A stretch of DNA of 64,000 nt from an uncultured Flavobacteriales bacterium (lineage in GTDB: Bacteria > Bacteroidota > Bacteroidia > Flavobacteriales > BACL11). Position numbers and translations under genes: made by a program. Positions 1 through 8,825 of this stretch are shown here, piece by piece. The notes under the pieces are model-generated. The model searched no databases and was not told the DNA's origin. It worked only from the letters and a program-made list of their open reading frames with translations. The stretch covers positions 1 to 64,000 of the forward strand of contig CAJIYG010000003.1 of assembly GCA_905181585.1 (NCBI GenBank). Direction: 5' to 3'. The stretch's first letter is position 1. The number at the start of each line of letters is the position of its first letter.

Positions 1-209
1 GTAATGGTGGAGAAAAACTATTTATAAAAAGATTAATTAAGGAAAGTGTTTTTTTTAAAAACCAAGTTAAAGTTTTTTCAAGTTTAGTATCAAAAGTTAA
101 TAGTTTAATCACAATAAAAACGCAGCTAAAAAAAGTCAATGCTAAATTTACTGTTTTACAGATGAATCAGGGAAATAAAAAAAGTAGATTAATACTGTGG
201 TGGTTCTAA
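1..209 (+). CDS. rlmF: 23S rRNA (adenine1618-N6)-methyltransferase RlmF, C-terminal part
   Basis: Only the last 68 or so codons are present, read in the frame beginning at base 3 and stopping at 207-209; the gene starts before the window. The fragment begins N-G-G-E, continues through a segment reading FSSLVSKVNSL, and ends with QMNQGNKKSRLILWWF. This matches the RlmF C-terminus, where a GGE helix, a TTLVS segment and a terminal QGxKxSRxxAW motif are conserved. RlmF uses S-adenosylmethionine to methylate N6 of A1618 in 23S rRNA. The catalytic NPPF motif would lie upstream and cannot be checked. The stop codon directly abuts the stop of the convergent peptidase gene. Confidence 0.85.
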   Translation, partial: NGGEKLFIKRLIKESVFFKNQVKVFSSLVSKVNSLITIKTQLKKVNAKFTVLQMNQGNKKSRLILWWF

Positions 210-1493
210 TTATTTGTTCATTAAATCTTCAATCTCATCAATTTCAATGGGAATGTTTTTCATAAGATCATTTGGGTCTCCTTTTGTGATTAGAATATCA
301 TTTTCTAGTCTTATACCAATCCCTTCTTCTCTAATATATATTCCAGGCTCACAAGTAAAAATCATCCCTTCAGACATTGGAGTTTTAGTGTCTCCAACAT
401 CATGAACATCTAGCCCTAGTGAGTGTGAAGTTCCATGCATAAAATACTTTTTAAATAGAGGGCTTTTAGGGTCTTGTTTTTTTACATCATGCCTATCAAA
501 TAGTCCAAGCTTAATTAATTCTTCCTCCATTATTTTTATAACTTCTTGTTGCATTTTTTTATGATCTGTTCCGGGTCTTAACATGTTAGTTGCTTGCTTC
601 ATAACTCTATGAACAGCATTATATACACTTTTTTGTCTAGGGGAAAACACTCCATTTACTGGCACAGTTCTTGTTAAGTCAGAAGCATAGTTTGCATATT
701 CCGCTCCAAAATCCATCAGTAAAATATCGCCATCTAGACACATTTTATTATTTTCTATGTAATGCAGTACGCATGAGTCAGATCCAGAGCCAATTATAGG
801 CTGGTACGCAAAACCAGAAGATCTATTTAATAAAAACTCATGCATTAGTTCTGCCTCAATTTCATATTCCATAATGCCAGGCTTAATAATTGGTAAAATT
901 CTTCTTAGCCCTTTTTCAGTAATATCACACGCATGTTGCATAAGTTCAATTTCTAAATTAGATTTAATAAATCTTAGTTCGTGCATGACCGGAGCAATCT
1001 CTTTAATTTCCATATTTGGAAAATGGACTTTAATTTTATCCCTAAAACGATCATCTCGTGTTTGAACCTCTGAAGAAGATCTAGCATGAATATTTTTATT
1101 AAGAAATATAGTATCTAAGTCAGCAATTTTTTCTTTGAGAATTTTTTCTAATTCTTTAATCCAGTATACCTTTTGGATCCCTGAACTATTTTTAGCCTCC
1201 TCTTTAGATAATTTCGCCCCCTCCCAAATTGCGATATGTTCATTTGTTTCTTTGATAAATAGTAATTCTTCAATAGTTGAATTATTATTTATCATCATAA
1301 AAACACTTTCTTCTTGGTCTACGCCCGTAAGCCAGAAGAGGTCACTATTTTGCTTAAAAGGCATGGTGCCGTCAGCATTTGTTGGCATAACATCATTTGA
1401 ATTAAAAATAGATATAGAATTTTTCTCTATTTTTTGAGAAAATAACTTTCTATTTTTATTAAAAATATCTTTACTGAGTGGATTATATTTCAT
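210..1493 (-). CDS. pepP: Xaa-Pro aminopeptidase (M24B metallopeptidase)
   Basis: The 427-residue product has an N-terminal AMP_N domain (about residues 1-140) and a C-terminal pita-bread peptidase domain. The dinuclear metal ligands of family M24B are visible: D261 and D272 in the LLMDFGAEYANYASDLTRT stretch, H357 in the HGTSHSLG motif, E382 in CEPGIYI and E397 in IRLEND. The enzyme removes an N-terminal residue preceding proline, in the cytoplasm, and helps peptide turnover. No signal peptide is seen. The gene is monocistronic and has its own TAnnTTTG box 18-25 bases upstream of the ATG. Length and motif order are normal for the family. Confidence 0.93.
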   Translation of the reverse strand: MKYNPLSKDIFNKNRKLFSQKIEKNSISIFNSNDVMPTNADGTMPFKQNSDLFWLTGVDQEESVFMMINNNSTIEELLFIKETNEHIAIWEGAKLSKEEAKNSSGIQKVYWIKELEKILKEKIADLDTIFLNKNIHARSSSEVQTRDDRFRDKIKVHFPNMEIKEIAPVMHELRFIKSNLEIELMQHACDITEKGLRRILPIIKPGIMEYEIEAELMHEFLLNRSSGFAYQPIIGSGSDSCVLHYIENNKMCLDGDILLMDFGAEYANYASDLTRTVPVNGVFSPRQKSVYNAVHRVMKQATNMLRPGTDHKKMQQEVIKIMEEELIKLGLFDRHDVKKQDPKSPLFKKYFMHGTSHSLGLDVHDVGDTKTPMSEGMIFTCEPGIYIREEGIGIRLENDILITKGDPNDLMKNIPIEIDEIEDLMNK

Positions 1494-1510
1494 GCTAATT
1501 AATTTTTGCT

Positions 1511-1518
1511 CAAAGTTA
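1511..1518 (-). promoter_or_regulatory. Promoter -7 box for pepP
   Basis: On the minus strand this reads TAACTTTG, an exact match to the Bacteroidota -7 consensus TAnnTTTG. It lies 18 bases before the pepP ATG at 1493. I see no clear -33 TTG at the usual distance. Confidence 0.5.
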
Positions 1519-1567
1519 TAATAAAAAATATAGTTTATCTATAATGGTTCTGAATTACCTATTATTG

Positions 1568-1598
1568 TTGTTTTTGTGCGATATGAGTCATACCTTTG
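1568..1598 (+). promoter_or_regulatory. Promoter of the sdhCAB operon
   Basis: A TTG at 1568-1570 is followed after 20 bases by TACCTTTG at 1591-1598. This fits the Bacteroidota sigma-A promoter (-33 TTG, 19-22 base spacer, -7 TAnnTTTG). It lies 20 bases before the sdhC start codon, so the 5' leader would be short. Confidence 0.7.
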
Positions 1599-1618
1599 TA
1601 TAAATATTTTAATATAAT

Positions 1619-2269
1619 ATGAAATTATCTTCAATTGTAAGAAAATTGATAATGGCCCTTTCAGGGCTCTTTTTAATTATTTTTTTAGTTACTCATCTAG
1701 TAATTAATTCTTTTACTTTAGCTCCATCAAAAGAACTTTTTAATGATGCGGCTCATTTCATGGCTACTAATCCAGTAATATATTTAATGCAATATGTACT
1801 TGCCTTAGGCTTTATAATACATATTGGTATGGGTATTAAATTAACACTTCAAAATAGAAAAGCAAGACCTAAAAGTTATGCTTATAATCAACCAAGTAAA
1901 AATGCTGACCTTTCATCTAGATCAATGATAATTTCTGGAGGACTTGTAATAGTATTTTTGATTCTTCATTTACGTGATTACTTTTATGAAATTAAATTTG
2001 TTGGTCTTCCTTCAGGAACTACTGATTATGATCTTGTTGTTAATTTATTTTCTAGCCCAATATATACCGGTGTGTATGTTATTTCATTTATTGTTTTAGG
2101 TTTTCATTTAAATCATGGTTTTAAATCAGCATTTCAATCAGTTGGTGCAAATCACAAGAAATATAATCCAGCTATTAAAATTGCCGGAACTGCTTACAGT
2201 ATTTTAATCTCTGTTGGTTTTTCTACAATTGCTGTAGTTCATTTTATTAATCAATACTCTTTTAATTAA
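1619..2269 (+). CDS. sdhC: Succinate dehydrogenase cytochrome b subunit (b558 family)
   Basis: The 216-residue product is an integral membrane protein with five hydrophobic segments (near residues 10-30, 52-75, 100-117, 140-163 and 187-210). Histidines sit in or next to the segments, for example in VTHLVIN, FIIHIGMG, ILHLRDY and GFHLNHGF, as expected for the di-heme cytochrome b558 anchor of Bacteroidota and Bacillus complex II. It anchors SdhAB to the inner membrane and passes electrons to menaquinone. It is the first gene of sdhCAB: its stop is immediately followed by the sdhA ATG with no gap. Confidence 0.93.
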   Translation: MKLSSIVRKLIMALSGLFLIIFLVTHLVINSFTLAPSKELFNDAAHFMATNPVIYLMQYVLALGFIIHIGMGIKLTLQNRKARPKSYAYNQPSKNADLSSRSMIISGGLVIVFLILHLRDYFYEIKFVGLPSGTTDYDLVVNLFSSPIYTGVYVISFIVLGFHLNHGFKSAFQSVGANHKKYNPAIKIAGTAYSILISVGFSTIAVVHFINQYSFN

Positions 2270-4272
2270 ATGATTTTAGATAGTAAAACTCCTGAAGGTC
2301 CAATAAAAGACAAATGGACTAAACATAAAAATGATATCAACGTTGTTGGCCCTGCAAACAAAAGAAATATCGATATAATAGTTGTGGGTACTGGTCTTGC
2401 CGGAGGTTCTGCTTCTGCATCTTTAGCAGAAATGGGTTATAATGTTAAAGCTTTTTGCTACCAGGATTCCCCAAGAAGAGCACATTCTATTGCTGCACAA
2501 GGAGGTATAAATGCGGCAAAGAATTACCAAAATGATGGAGATTCTATCTACAGATTGTTTTATGATACGGTTAAGGGGGGTGATTATAGGGCAAGAGAGG
2601 CAAATGTTTATAGACTTGCTGAGGTTTCTGTAAATATTATTGACCAATGTGTTGCTCAAGGAGTCCCTTTTGCTAGAGATTATGGTGGCTTACTTGATAA
2701 TAGATCTTTTGGTGGAGTTCTTGGTTTCTAGAACTTTTTATGCCAGAGGGCAAACGGGTCAGCAGCTTCTTCTTGGAGCTTACTCTGCCATGAATCGTCA
2801 AATTGCAAAAGGAAAAATTCAGATGTTTAGTAGGCATGAAATGGTAGAGCTTGTTAAAGTAGATGGAAAAGCACGTGGTATTATTGCAAGAAATTTAATA
2901 ACCGGAGAACTTGAAAGGCACTCCGCACATGCTGTAGTTATCGCTAGTGGAGGCTATGGGAATGTCTTTTTCTTATCTACTAATGCAATGGGGTCAAATA
3001 CAACTGCTGCCTGGAAGATTCATAGAAATGGTGCTTTTTTTGCAAACCCTTGTTACACTCAAATACATCCAACTTGTATTCCAAGATCTGGAGAACATCA
3101 GTCTAAATTGACACTAATGTCGGAATCACTAAGAAATGACGGTAGAATCTGGGTGCCAAAGAATTTGGAGGATGCTGAAAAGATTAGATCTAAAACAATT
3201 AAGCCCACAGAATTAAAAGAAGAAGATAGAGATTATTATTTAGAAAGAAGGTATCCTGCTTTTGGAAATTTAGTGCCGAGAGATGTTGCGTCAAGAGCTG
3301 CAAAAGAAAGATGTGATGCAGGATATGGAGTTAACTCTACTGGAGAAGCTGTATATCTTGATTTTTCAGCTGCTATTGAAAGGTATGGAAAAGAAAAAGC
3401 ATTAGTATCTGGAATAAAACAGCCTTCCGTAGAAAAGATAATTGAGCTTGGAGAAGAAGTTGTTGAGCAGAAGTATGGAAACCTTTTTCAGATGTATGAG
3501 AAAATTGTAGCTGAAAACCCATATAAAACTCCCATGATGATTTATCCTGCTGTTCATTATACAATGGGAGGTGTTTGGGTTGATTATAATTTAATGACAA
3601 CTATTCCTGGTTGTTACTGTATTGGAGAAGCTAATTTTTCTGATCATGGAGCAAATAGGTTAGGGGCATCTGCTCTAATGCAAGGTTTAGCTGATGGATA
3701 TTTTGTACTCCCATATACAATTGGTGATTTTTTAGCAAATGATATTAGAACTGGTCCAATTTCAACAGATTTAAAGGAATTTGAAATAGCTGAAAAAAAT
3801 GTTTCAGATACTATTGATAAGTTAATGAGTATAAAAGGGGATAAACCAGTAGATTATTTTCATAAAAGGTTAGGTAAGGTAATGTGGGAATTTGCAGGTA
3901 TGGCAAGAAATAAAGAAGGCTTAGAGCATGCGATAAGTGAAATCAAGACAATAAGAAAAGAATTTTGGGAAAATGTTAGAATTCCAGGTGATAAAGATGA
4001 AATGAATACAGAGCTAGAAAAAGCTGGTAGGGTTGCTGACTTTTTAGAGCTAGGAGAACTATTCGCAAAAGATGGCTTAGAAAGATCAGAATCTCGCGGG
4101 AGGACATTTTAGAGAAGAGTCACAAACACCAGAAGGAGAAGCTTTGAGAAATGATAAAGATTTTGCATTTACTTCAGCCTGGGAATTTGTTGGGGAACCC
4201 TCTGAAGCTATATTGCACAAGGAACAGCTAGAATTCAATGATATTGAGCTTAAGCAAAGATCATATAAATAG
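2270..4272 (+). CDS. sdhA: Succinate dehydrogenase/fumarate reductase flavoprotein subunit (two apparent frameshifts)
   Basis: This is the FAD-carrying catalytic subunit of complex II, oxidising succinate to fumarate. The dinucleotide-binding motif [11 protein letters not shown] starts near residue 38, and the FAD-linking histidine is in [11 protein letters not shown] (H72). Further on are the substrate-site segments [11 protein letters not shown] and [12 protein letters not shown], and the C-terminal ESRGGHFREE motif. As written, the frame ends at a TAG at 2729-2731. It resumes one frame over in [14 protein letters not shown], ends again at 4110-4112, and resumes a second time to the stop at 4270-4272. 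Dropping one G near 2723 and one near 4098 gives a continuous protein of 666 residues, the usual size for Bacteroidota SdhA. Both shifts are single-base insertions, more likely sequence error than decay. Confidence 0.9.
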
Positions 4273-4277
4273 AAAAT

Positions 4278-5033
4278 ATGGATTTAACATTAAAAGTTTG
4301 GAGACAAAAAAATAGTCAGGCTAAAGGCAAGATGGAAACCTACCCTATCTCTGATATTTCAGAGGATTCTTCATTTTTAGAAATGATGGATGTCCTTAAT
4401 GGTAATTTGATAAATAGCGGAAAAGAGCCCGTAGCTTTTGATCATGATTGTAGAGAAGGTATTTGTGGGATGTGCTCAATGTATATTAATGGTCAAGCTC
4501 ATGGGCCAATGAGAGGAACAACTACGTGTCAGCTTCACATGCGTTCTTTTAGAGATGGGGAAACAATTTATATTGAGCCTTGGAGATCTGGATCTATGCC
4601 AGTTATTAAAGATTTAGTAGTTGATAGATCTGCCTTTGATAGGATTCAGCAAGCAGGAGGTTTTGTTTCTGTTAATACATCTGGAAATACTCAAGATGCA
4701 AATGCTGTTCCTATTCCAAAAGTTAATGCTGACAAAGCATTTGATGCAGCAGCGTGTATTGGTTGCGCTGCATGCGTAGCAACATGTAAAAATTCATCTG
4801 CCATGTTATTTGTTGCGGCTAAAGTTTCTCAGTACTCATATCTTCCGCAGGGAGAGGTGGAAGCAAAAGATCGTGTTGTAAATATGGTAAATCAAATGGA
4901 TAAAGAAGGTTTTGGAAATTGTACAAATACAGGAGCATGTGAGGTTGAATGTCCTAAAGGAATTTCATTAGAGTATATTGCAAGAATGAATAGGGAATAT
5001 GTTTCAGCAACTATAAGCTCTGAGAAAAAATAA
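4278..5033 (+). CDS. sdhB: Succinate dehydrogenase/fumarate reductase iron-sulfur subunit
   Basis: The 251-residue product carries the three iron-sulfur centres of complex II. C58, C63, C66 and C84 in the CREGICGMC...C pattern ligate the 2Fe-2S cluster in the N-terminal ferredoxin domain. The C-terminal half has [12 protein letters not shown] and [14 protein letters not shown], which supply ligands for the 4Fe-4S and 3Fe-4S clusters. It relays electrons from SdhA to the SdhC haem. The ATG lies five bases after the restored sdhA stop. All cysteines are present and the length is normal. Confidence 0.95.
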   Translation: MDLTLKVWRQKNSQAKGKMETYPISDISEDSSFLEMMDVLNGNLINSGKEPVAFDHDCREGICGMCSMYINGQAHGPMRGTTTCQLHMRSFRDGETIYIEPWRSGSMPVIKDLVVDRSAFDRIQQAGGFVSVNTSGNTQDANAVPIPKVNADKAFDAAACIGCAACVATCKNSSAMLFVAAKVSQYSYLPQGEVEAKDRVVNMVNQMDKEGFGNCTNTGACEVECPKGISLEYIARMNREYVSATISSEKK

Positions 5034-5065
5034 TTTAACACCATTATTTCTTAAATAATTAACGA

Positions 5066-5845
5066 TTGAAAGAATTTTTAAAGATATCAATAGTTCAAGC
5101 AGATCTATTTTGGCTAGATAAGAAAAAAAATATCAATTTATTTAATTCTTTGCTTGAAAAAGTAGAAGAAACTGATGTGATTTTACTTCCAGAAATGTTT
5201 AATACTTCATTTTGTCCATCTGAGATTAAGTTAGCTGAAGATATGAATGGAAATACTGTTGTCTGGATGCGTAATTTAGCATCTGAGAAAAAATGTTCAG
5301 TTGCTGGTAGTATTATGATAAAAGAAAATAATAATATTTTTAATCGATTAATTTGGATTTCTTCTAATGGAGAATGTAGGTATTATGATAAGTGTCATTT
5401 ATTTTCACTCGCTAAAGAAGATATGTTCCTTACTAAAGGAAATAGTAGATTAATAGTTAGTGAGCAAGGTTGGAACATTTGCCCCTTGATATGCTATGAT
5501 TTAAGGTTTCCTGTTTTTTGTCGGAATAATGATGAGTATGATATTTTATTGTTTTTATCGAATTGGCCACAAAAAAGAATAGATGCTTGGACAACTTTAT
5601 TAAAAGCTAGAGCAATAGAAAATCAGTGTATATCTATTGGAGTAAACAGAGTTGGCACAGATAATGCAAATTTTTTATTTACAGGTCAGTCATCAGTCTA
5701 TAATGTTTTTGGGGAAGAAATATTAAATCTATCAAATAGAACTAATATTGTAGAAACTGTAACACTCTCAAGAGATAATATTGCGCTGCACAAGAGACAA
5801 ATGAATTTTTTAAAAGATAGAGATAGTTTTACAATTCATGAATAA
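5066..5845 (+). CDS. Nitrilase-family amidohydrolase (omega-amidase, YafV/NIT2-like)
   Basis: The 259-residue product is a carbon-nitrogen hydrolase with the Glu-Lys-Cys triad: E43 in LLPEMFN, K109 in YYDKCHLF and C143 in ICYDLRFP. The N-terminal SIVQADLFW and the overall length fit the YafV/omega-amidase branch, which hydrolyses 2-oxoglutaramate or 2-oxosuccinamate as metabolite repair; the exact substrate is inferred. The start is TTG at 5066: an in-frame stop lies two codons upstream and there is no suitable ATG. It follows sdhB by 32 bases. Its 3' end overlaps the convergent lipoprotein gene by 17 bases. Confidence 0.85.
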   Translation: MKEFLKISIVQADLFWLDKKKNINLFNSLLEKVEETDVILLPEMFNTSFCPSEIKLAEDMNGNTVVWMRNLASEKKCSVAGSIMIKENNNIFNRLIWISSNGECRYYDKCHLFSLAKEDMFLTKGNSRLIVSEQGWNICPLICYDLRFPVFCRNNDEYDILLFLSNWPQKRIDAWTTLLKARAIENQCISIGVNRVGTDNANFLFTGQSSVYNVFGEEILNLSNRTNIVETVTLSRDNIALHKRQMNFLKDRDSFTIHE

Positions 5846-6914
5846 TCCAATTTAATTCAAGATCCCAATTTTCTCTGATACTTATTTTTTTATTATAAAG
5901 TATAGATTTCTCAGCCTGAACTTGATTTAATAAACTACCCGTATCCCAATATCCATTTTTATTTGAATCTAAAAATACTCGCATTTCATATTCTCCTACT
6001 TTTAAATCGCTGATTAAACATTCTGACTGATTATATAAACCAATAAACTTAGGCTGATTATCCTGACTTAACTGAATAATAATATCTTGTGATTTATTCA
6101 AGTTTAGTATTAATTTTCCAGTTTTCTCCAAGATAGTATCACTGTTTTTCCTCTCTGATTCTAAAAATAGATTTGTTATTGAATCATGAGAAAAATAAGG
6201 GTCAAATAGGTAAATGATTGAGTCTAAGCTTTTTTCCAATGTAGCACTTTGTTTAAAACCTATTTTATCATTGTTATTAAATTTAAAATCTAGTCCGCTT
6301 ATAGCAAAAGCTTTATATTCTAAATTATCAAGATGTTTGAAGTTGAAAAATCCTAAAGAGTCTGTTTTGCAGACAAAATTTGGTTGTTGTTTGAAGATAG
6401 CACTATCATTAATATTATTTTCATATAATAAAATCCAAATATCTTCCATAGGTATGTCCAAATAAGCATCCACAGCAAAACCAGAGAAAGATAAAGTGTC
6501 TATAATATCTTTTGTTGAGAAGACATATTCTAATTTGTTAAGGATATTTCCCTCATTAATGTCTTTTATAGTTTGATTTAATTGAATTAAATATGTTAAT
6601 TCTTTTAATTTATTATTGTCAAAAGATAATTCGAGCTGGTTCCCCTTTATTTTGTGCTTTAGATCTGGTATTGCAGGACTACTAAAAATGTTATTCCCTA
6701 AGTTTTTTGCAGATATATTTTCATCAAATAAAAATATAATTTTATCATTCAAAAAGTTTTTTGTAAGATTTTCAGGATTTGTAATGATTAATTTTGGGGG
6801 CTTGATATCTTTCTCGCCTCCAGTTAAGGGCATAACATTACCACAGGAAAATAAGTAAAAACAGAATTGTATAAAAAGAACTCTTTTTAAAAGAAATATT
6901 AAATTTGAAATCAC
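5829..6914 (-). CDS. Lipoprotein with N-terminal Ig-like domain
   Basis: The product is 361 residues. A hydrophobic leader ends in the lipobox FYLFSC (Cys near residue 24), so it is probably a lipoprotein. After it comes the phrase GGEKDIKPPKLI, a variant of the GGPKDxxPP start seen in a Bacteroidota family with an N-terminal SbsA-type Ig-like domain (Big_5) and a C-terminal region of uncertain fold. The text RVFLDSNKNGYWDTG near residue 315 is a DxNxNGxWD calcium-type loop typical of the same family. Function is unknown; a cell-envelope role is inferred. The start appears to be GTG at 6914. Confidence 0.75.
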   Translation of the reverse strand: MISNLIFLLKRVLFIQFCFYLFSCGNVMPLTGGEKDIKPPKLIITNPENLTKNFLNDKIIFLFDENISAKNLGNNIFSSPAIPDLKHKIKGNQLELSFDNNKLKELTYLIQLNQTIKDINEGNILNKLEYVFSTKDIIDTLSFSGFAVDAYLDIPMEDIWILLYENNINDSAIFKQQPNFVCKTDSLGFFNFKHLDNLEYKAFAISGLDFKFNNNDKIGFKQSATLEKSLDSIIYLFDPYFSHDSITNLFLESERKNSDTILEKTGKLILNLNKSQDIIIQLSQDNQPKFIGLYNQSECLISDLKVGEYEMRVFLDSNKNGYWDTGSLLNQVQAEKSILYNKKISIRENWDLELNWIIHEL

Positions 6915-6947
6915 AAAACGAATCTAGAGAATATTTTAATAATACTA

Positions 6948-7631
6948 CTAAATATTCTCTAAAATACTTTTAAATAATGTAAGGCCATCTGTATTTTTTA
7001 ATTCTATATCAGAAGCTCTCTCTGGATGTGGCATCATTCCAAAAACATTTCTATTTTCATTACAAACTCCTGCTATATTATTAGAAGATCCGTTGGGATT
7101 TGACTCACTATTTATTTTGCCATTCATATCACTGTATTTGAACAATATTTGGTCGTTTTCTGCTAAAGATTGTAATGTTTTTTCATCTGCAAAGTATTTT
7201 CCTTCTCCATGTGCAATCGGAATTTTAATTGCTTCATCTTTATAAAGGCTAGTAATTTTTGTACTTTTTGAGATTGTTTTCAAAAATATATTTTTACAAA
7301 TAAATTTATGACTATTGTTGTGCATGAGCACTCCTGGAAGTAAGCCACTCTCAGTTAGTATTTGAAATCCATTACAAATCCCAAGAACATATCCTCCATT
7401 ATTAGCAAATGTTATAATCTCTTGCATTATTGGAGAAAATTTAGCTATTGCACCAGACCTAAGATAGTCTCCAAATGAAAAACCACCTGGTAAAATAATA
7501 AAATCACATTGTTTTAAGTCTCTATCTTTATGCCAAAGCTCTACAACTTCTTGTTTTAGAATATTGCTCAAAACATATATCATATCTTTATCACAATTAG
7601 ATCCTGGAAAAATTACAACGCCAAATTTCAT
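6948..7631 (-). CDS. purQ: Phosphoribosylformylglycinamidine synthase subunit PurQ
   Basis: The 227-residue product is the class I glutaminase subunit of FGAM synthase, which supplies ammonia for the fourth step of purine synthesis. The nucleophile C86 sits in LGICNGFQ, and H202 and E204 in MMPHPERA complete the triad; FPGSNCD at the N-terminus is typical. The presence of a separate PurQ implies a small PurL plus PurS elsewhere, neither of which is in the window. It lies downstream of the DUF6427 gene and has its own -7 box in the intervening gap. purD is close by, but on the far side of a divergent junction. Confidence 0.94.
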   Translation of the reverse strand: MKFGVVIFPGSNCDKDMIYVLSNILKQEVVELWHKDRDLKQCDFIILPGGFSFGDYLRSGAIAKFSPIMQEIITFANNGGYVLGICNGFQILTESGLLPGVLMHNNSHKFICKNIFLKTISKSTKITSLYKDEAIKIPIAHGEGKYFADEKTLQSLAENDQILFKYSDMNGKINSESNPNGSSNNIAGVCNENRNVFGMMPHPERASDIELKNTDGLTLFKSILENI

Positions 7632-7646
7632 ACCTTATTTTTTTAA

Positions 7647-7654
7647 CAAATTTA
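7647..7654 (-). promoter_or_regulatory. Promoter -7 box for purQ
   Basis: The minus strand reads TAAATTTG, an exact TAnnTTTG box, 16 bases before the purQ ATG and within the 27-base gap after the upstream gene. It suggests purQ can be transcribed separately from the DUF6427 gene. Confidence 0.45.
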
Positions 7655-7658
7655 CATA

Positions 7659-8594
7659 TTAAATAATTATCATAAACCTATAATAACATGAACTAATCAA
7701 TAATAATAAAAATATCAGATTTGCTAATGATCTATGCTTAGAATATGTAAAATAATTAGCTATAAATATAGCGCTTGGAGTAATCAAAAGGTACCAGCTT
7801 TGAAAGTCAAAAAATATTATTATTAGTAGAGAAATAATAACATAAAAAATTAGAATAAAAAATGATTTTCTTGACTTAATACTTTTTTTATAAAGCCAGC
7901 TAAGAAATTCATAAATAGAAAATAAGCATGTTATTGTTAGTACAACGGCTAATATAATTTGATGAGTTTTTAATGGATATATATCATCAATGCTTAATAT
8001 GTTAATAGTGAAATTAGATTCTGGCATATAAAATGTTTTTCCCGTAACTAAGAAAATAATTAGATGCAGTATATGTGGAGTTAAGAAACCAATAATTGAA
8101 GCAGCAAATATTCTCCACTTAAAATGATTGAAAACAACTGATGTGTATAATATTAGTAATAGAAATAAAGTAACTTTTGGGTTTAAATACGTTGCCAATC
8201 CTATTATTATACTAGCATTAAAAATCTGATAAAATGGTTGTTCTTTTTGATATGTTTCAAATAAGTAGTTTAGTACAAACAGCATTAGAAAACTGCATAA
8301 TAGATTATTCAAAGAGTTTTCATAGAACGAGTTAAGCAGAACAAATACGAATGCAATAATTATGTTTTCTTTTTTAATAACACTATTCGCATAAACCAAA
8401 TTATTAAGTCCAATAGCGTGTATTGGGATTATAATTAATGATAATAAAAAAACTAAAGCAGGAGGAATATGTGACGATGAAAATAAAAGAGTATAGCTAT
8501 TTTGATGTAATGGGATTAAAAATAAAATTATTGCGAAAACAATAAAAAATATTATTGCTTTAGGCTGGGGGTTTATTAATTTATTTATAATCAT
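7659..8594 (-). CDS. DUF6427-type integral membrane protein
   Basis: The 311-residue product is almost wholly hydrophobic, with about nine to ten predicted membrane segments and few charged loops. N-terminal INKLINPQPKAIIFF and the position beside purine genes fit the DUF6427 family, which in Flavobacteriia commonly sits next to purD and a small membrane protein. Its function is not known; glycosyltransferase-like or polysaccharide-related roles have no direct support here. It is divergent from the small membrane gene at 8643. Confidence 0.65.
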   Translation of the reverse strand: MIINKLINPQPKAIIFFIVFAIILFLIPLHQNSYTLLFSSSHIPPALVFLLSLIIIPIHAIGLNNLVYANSVIKKENIIIAFVFVLLNSFYENSLNNLLCSFLMLFVLNYLFETYQKEQPFYQIFNASIIIGLATYLNPKVTLFLLLILYTSVVFNHFKWRIFAASIIGFLTPHILHLIIFLVTGKTFYMPESNFTINILSIDDIYPLKTHQIILAVVLTITCLFSIYEFLSWLYKKSIKSRKSFFILIFYVIISLLIIIFFDFQSWYLLITPSAIFIANYFTYSKHRSLANLIFLLLLISSCYYRFMIII

Positions 8595-8613
8595 CTTTTA
8601 ATTAAAAAATATT

Positions 8614-8621
8614 TAAATTTG
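8614..8621 (+). promoter_or_regulatory. Promoter -7 box for the small membrane protein gene
   Basis: TAAATTTG, an exact TAnnTTTG match, lies 21 bases before the ATG at 8643, inside the 48-base divergent intergenic region. Confidence 0.45.
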
Positions 8622-8642
8622 AAAATCAAAATATTATAAATT

Positions 8643-8825
8643 ATGATGAAGAATTTTTGGAATACAATTGGTGATTTTTTCACTTTTACATTTGATTTTA
8701 TGCCGATAATTGGTAATAAAATAAACTATCTATATATTCTTATAATATTTCTCTTTCTTGTTACATGGATTTCAATAATGTTTAGACACAAAAAAAACGG
8801 CGAAGAACATAACTCATCTTTATAA
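8643..8825 (+). CDS. Small single-pass membrane protein (DUF6341-like)
   Basis: The product is 60 residues. A short aromatic-rich N-terminus (FWNTIGDFFTFTFDF) precedes one membrane segment near residues 28-46, then a basic tail, RHKKNGEE. In flavobacteria a protein of this size (DUF6341) is found between DUF6427 and purD genes, and the same context is seen here; membership is inferred from context and architecture. A -7 box upstream and an overlap of only six bases with the convergent purD support that it is real. Function unknown. Confidence 0.65.
   Translation: MMKNFWNTIGDFFTFTFDFMPIIGNKINYLYILIIFLFLVTWISIMFRHKKNGEEHNSSL

Noticed and set aside
2720-2731. Programmed +1 frameshift at CTT-G in sdhA and lepA
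   Set aside because: The CTT-G context is shared by only two of five sites. There is no conserved slippery sequence, upstream Shine-Dalgarno-like stimulator or hairpin, and the other three sites differ. Sequence error is simpler.
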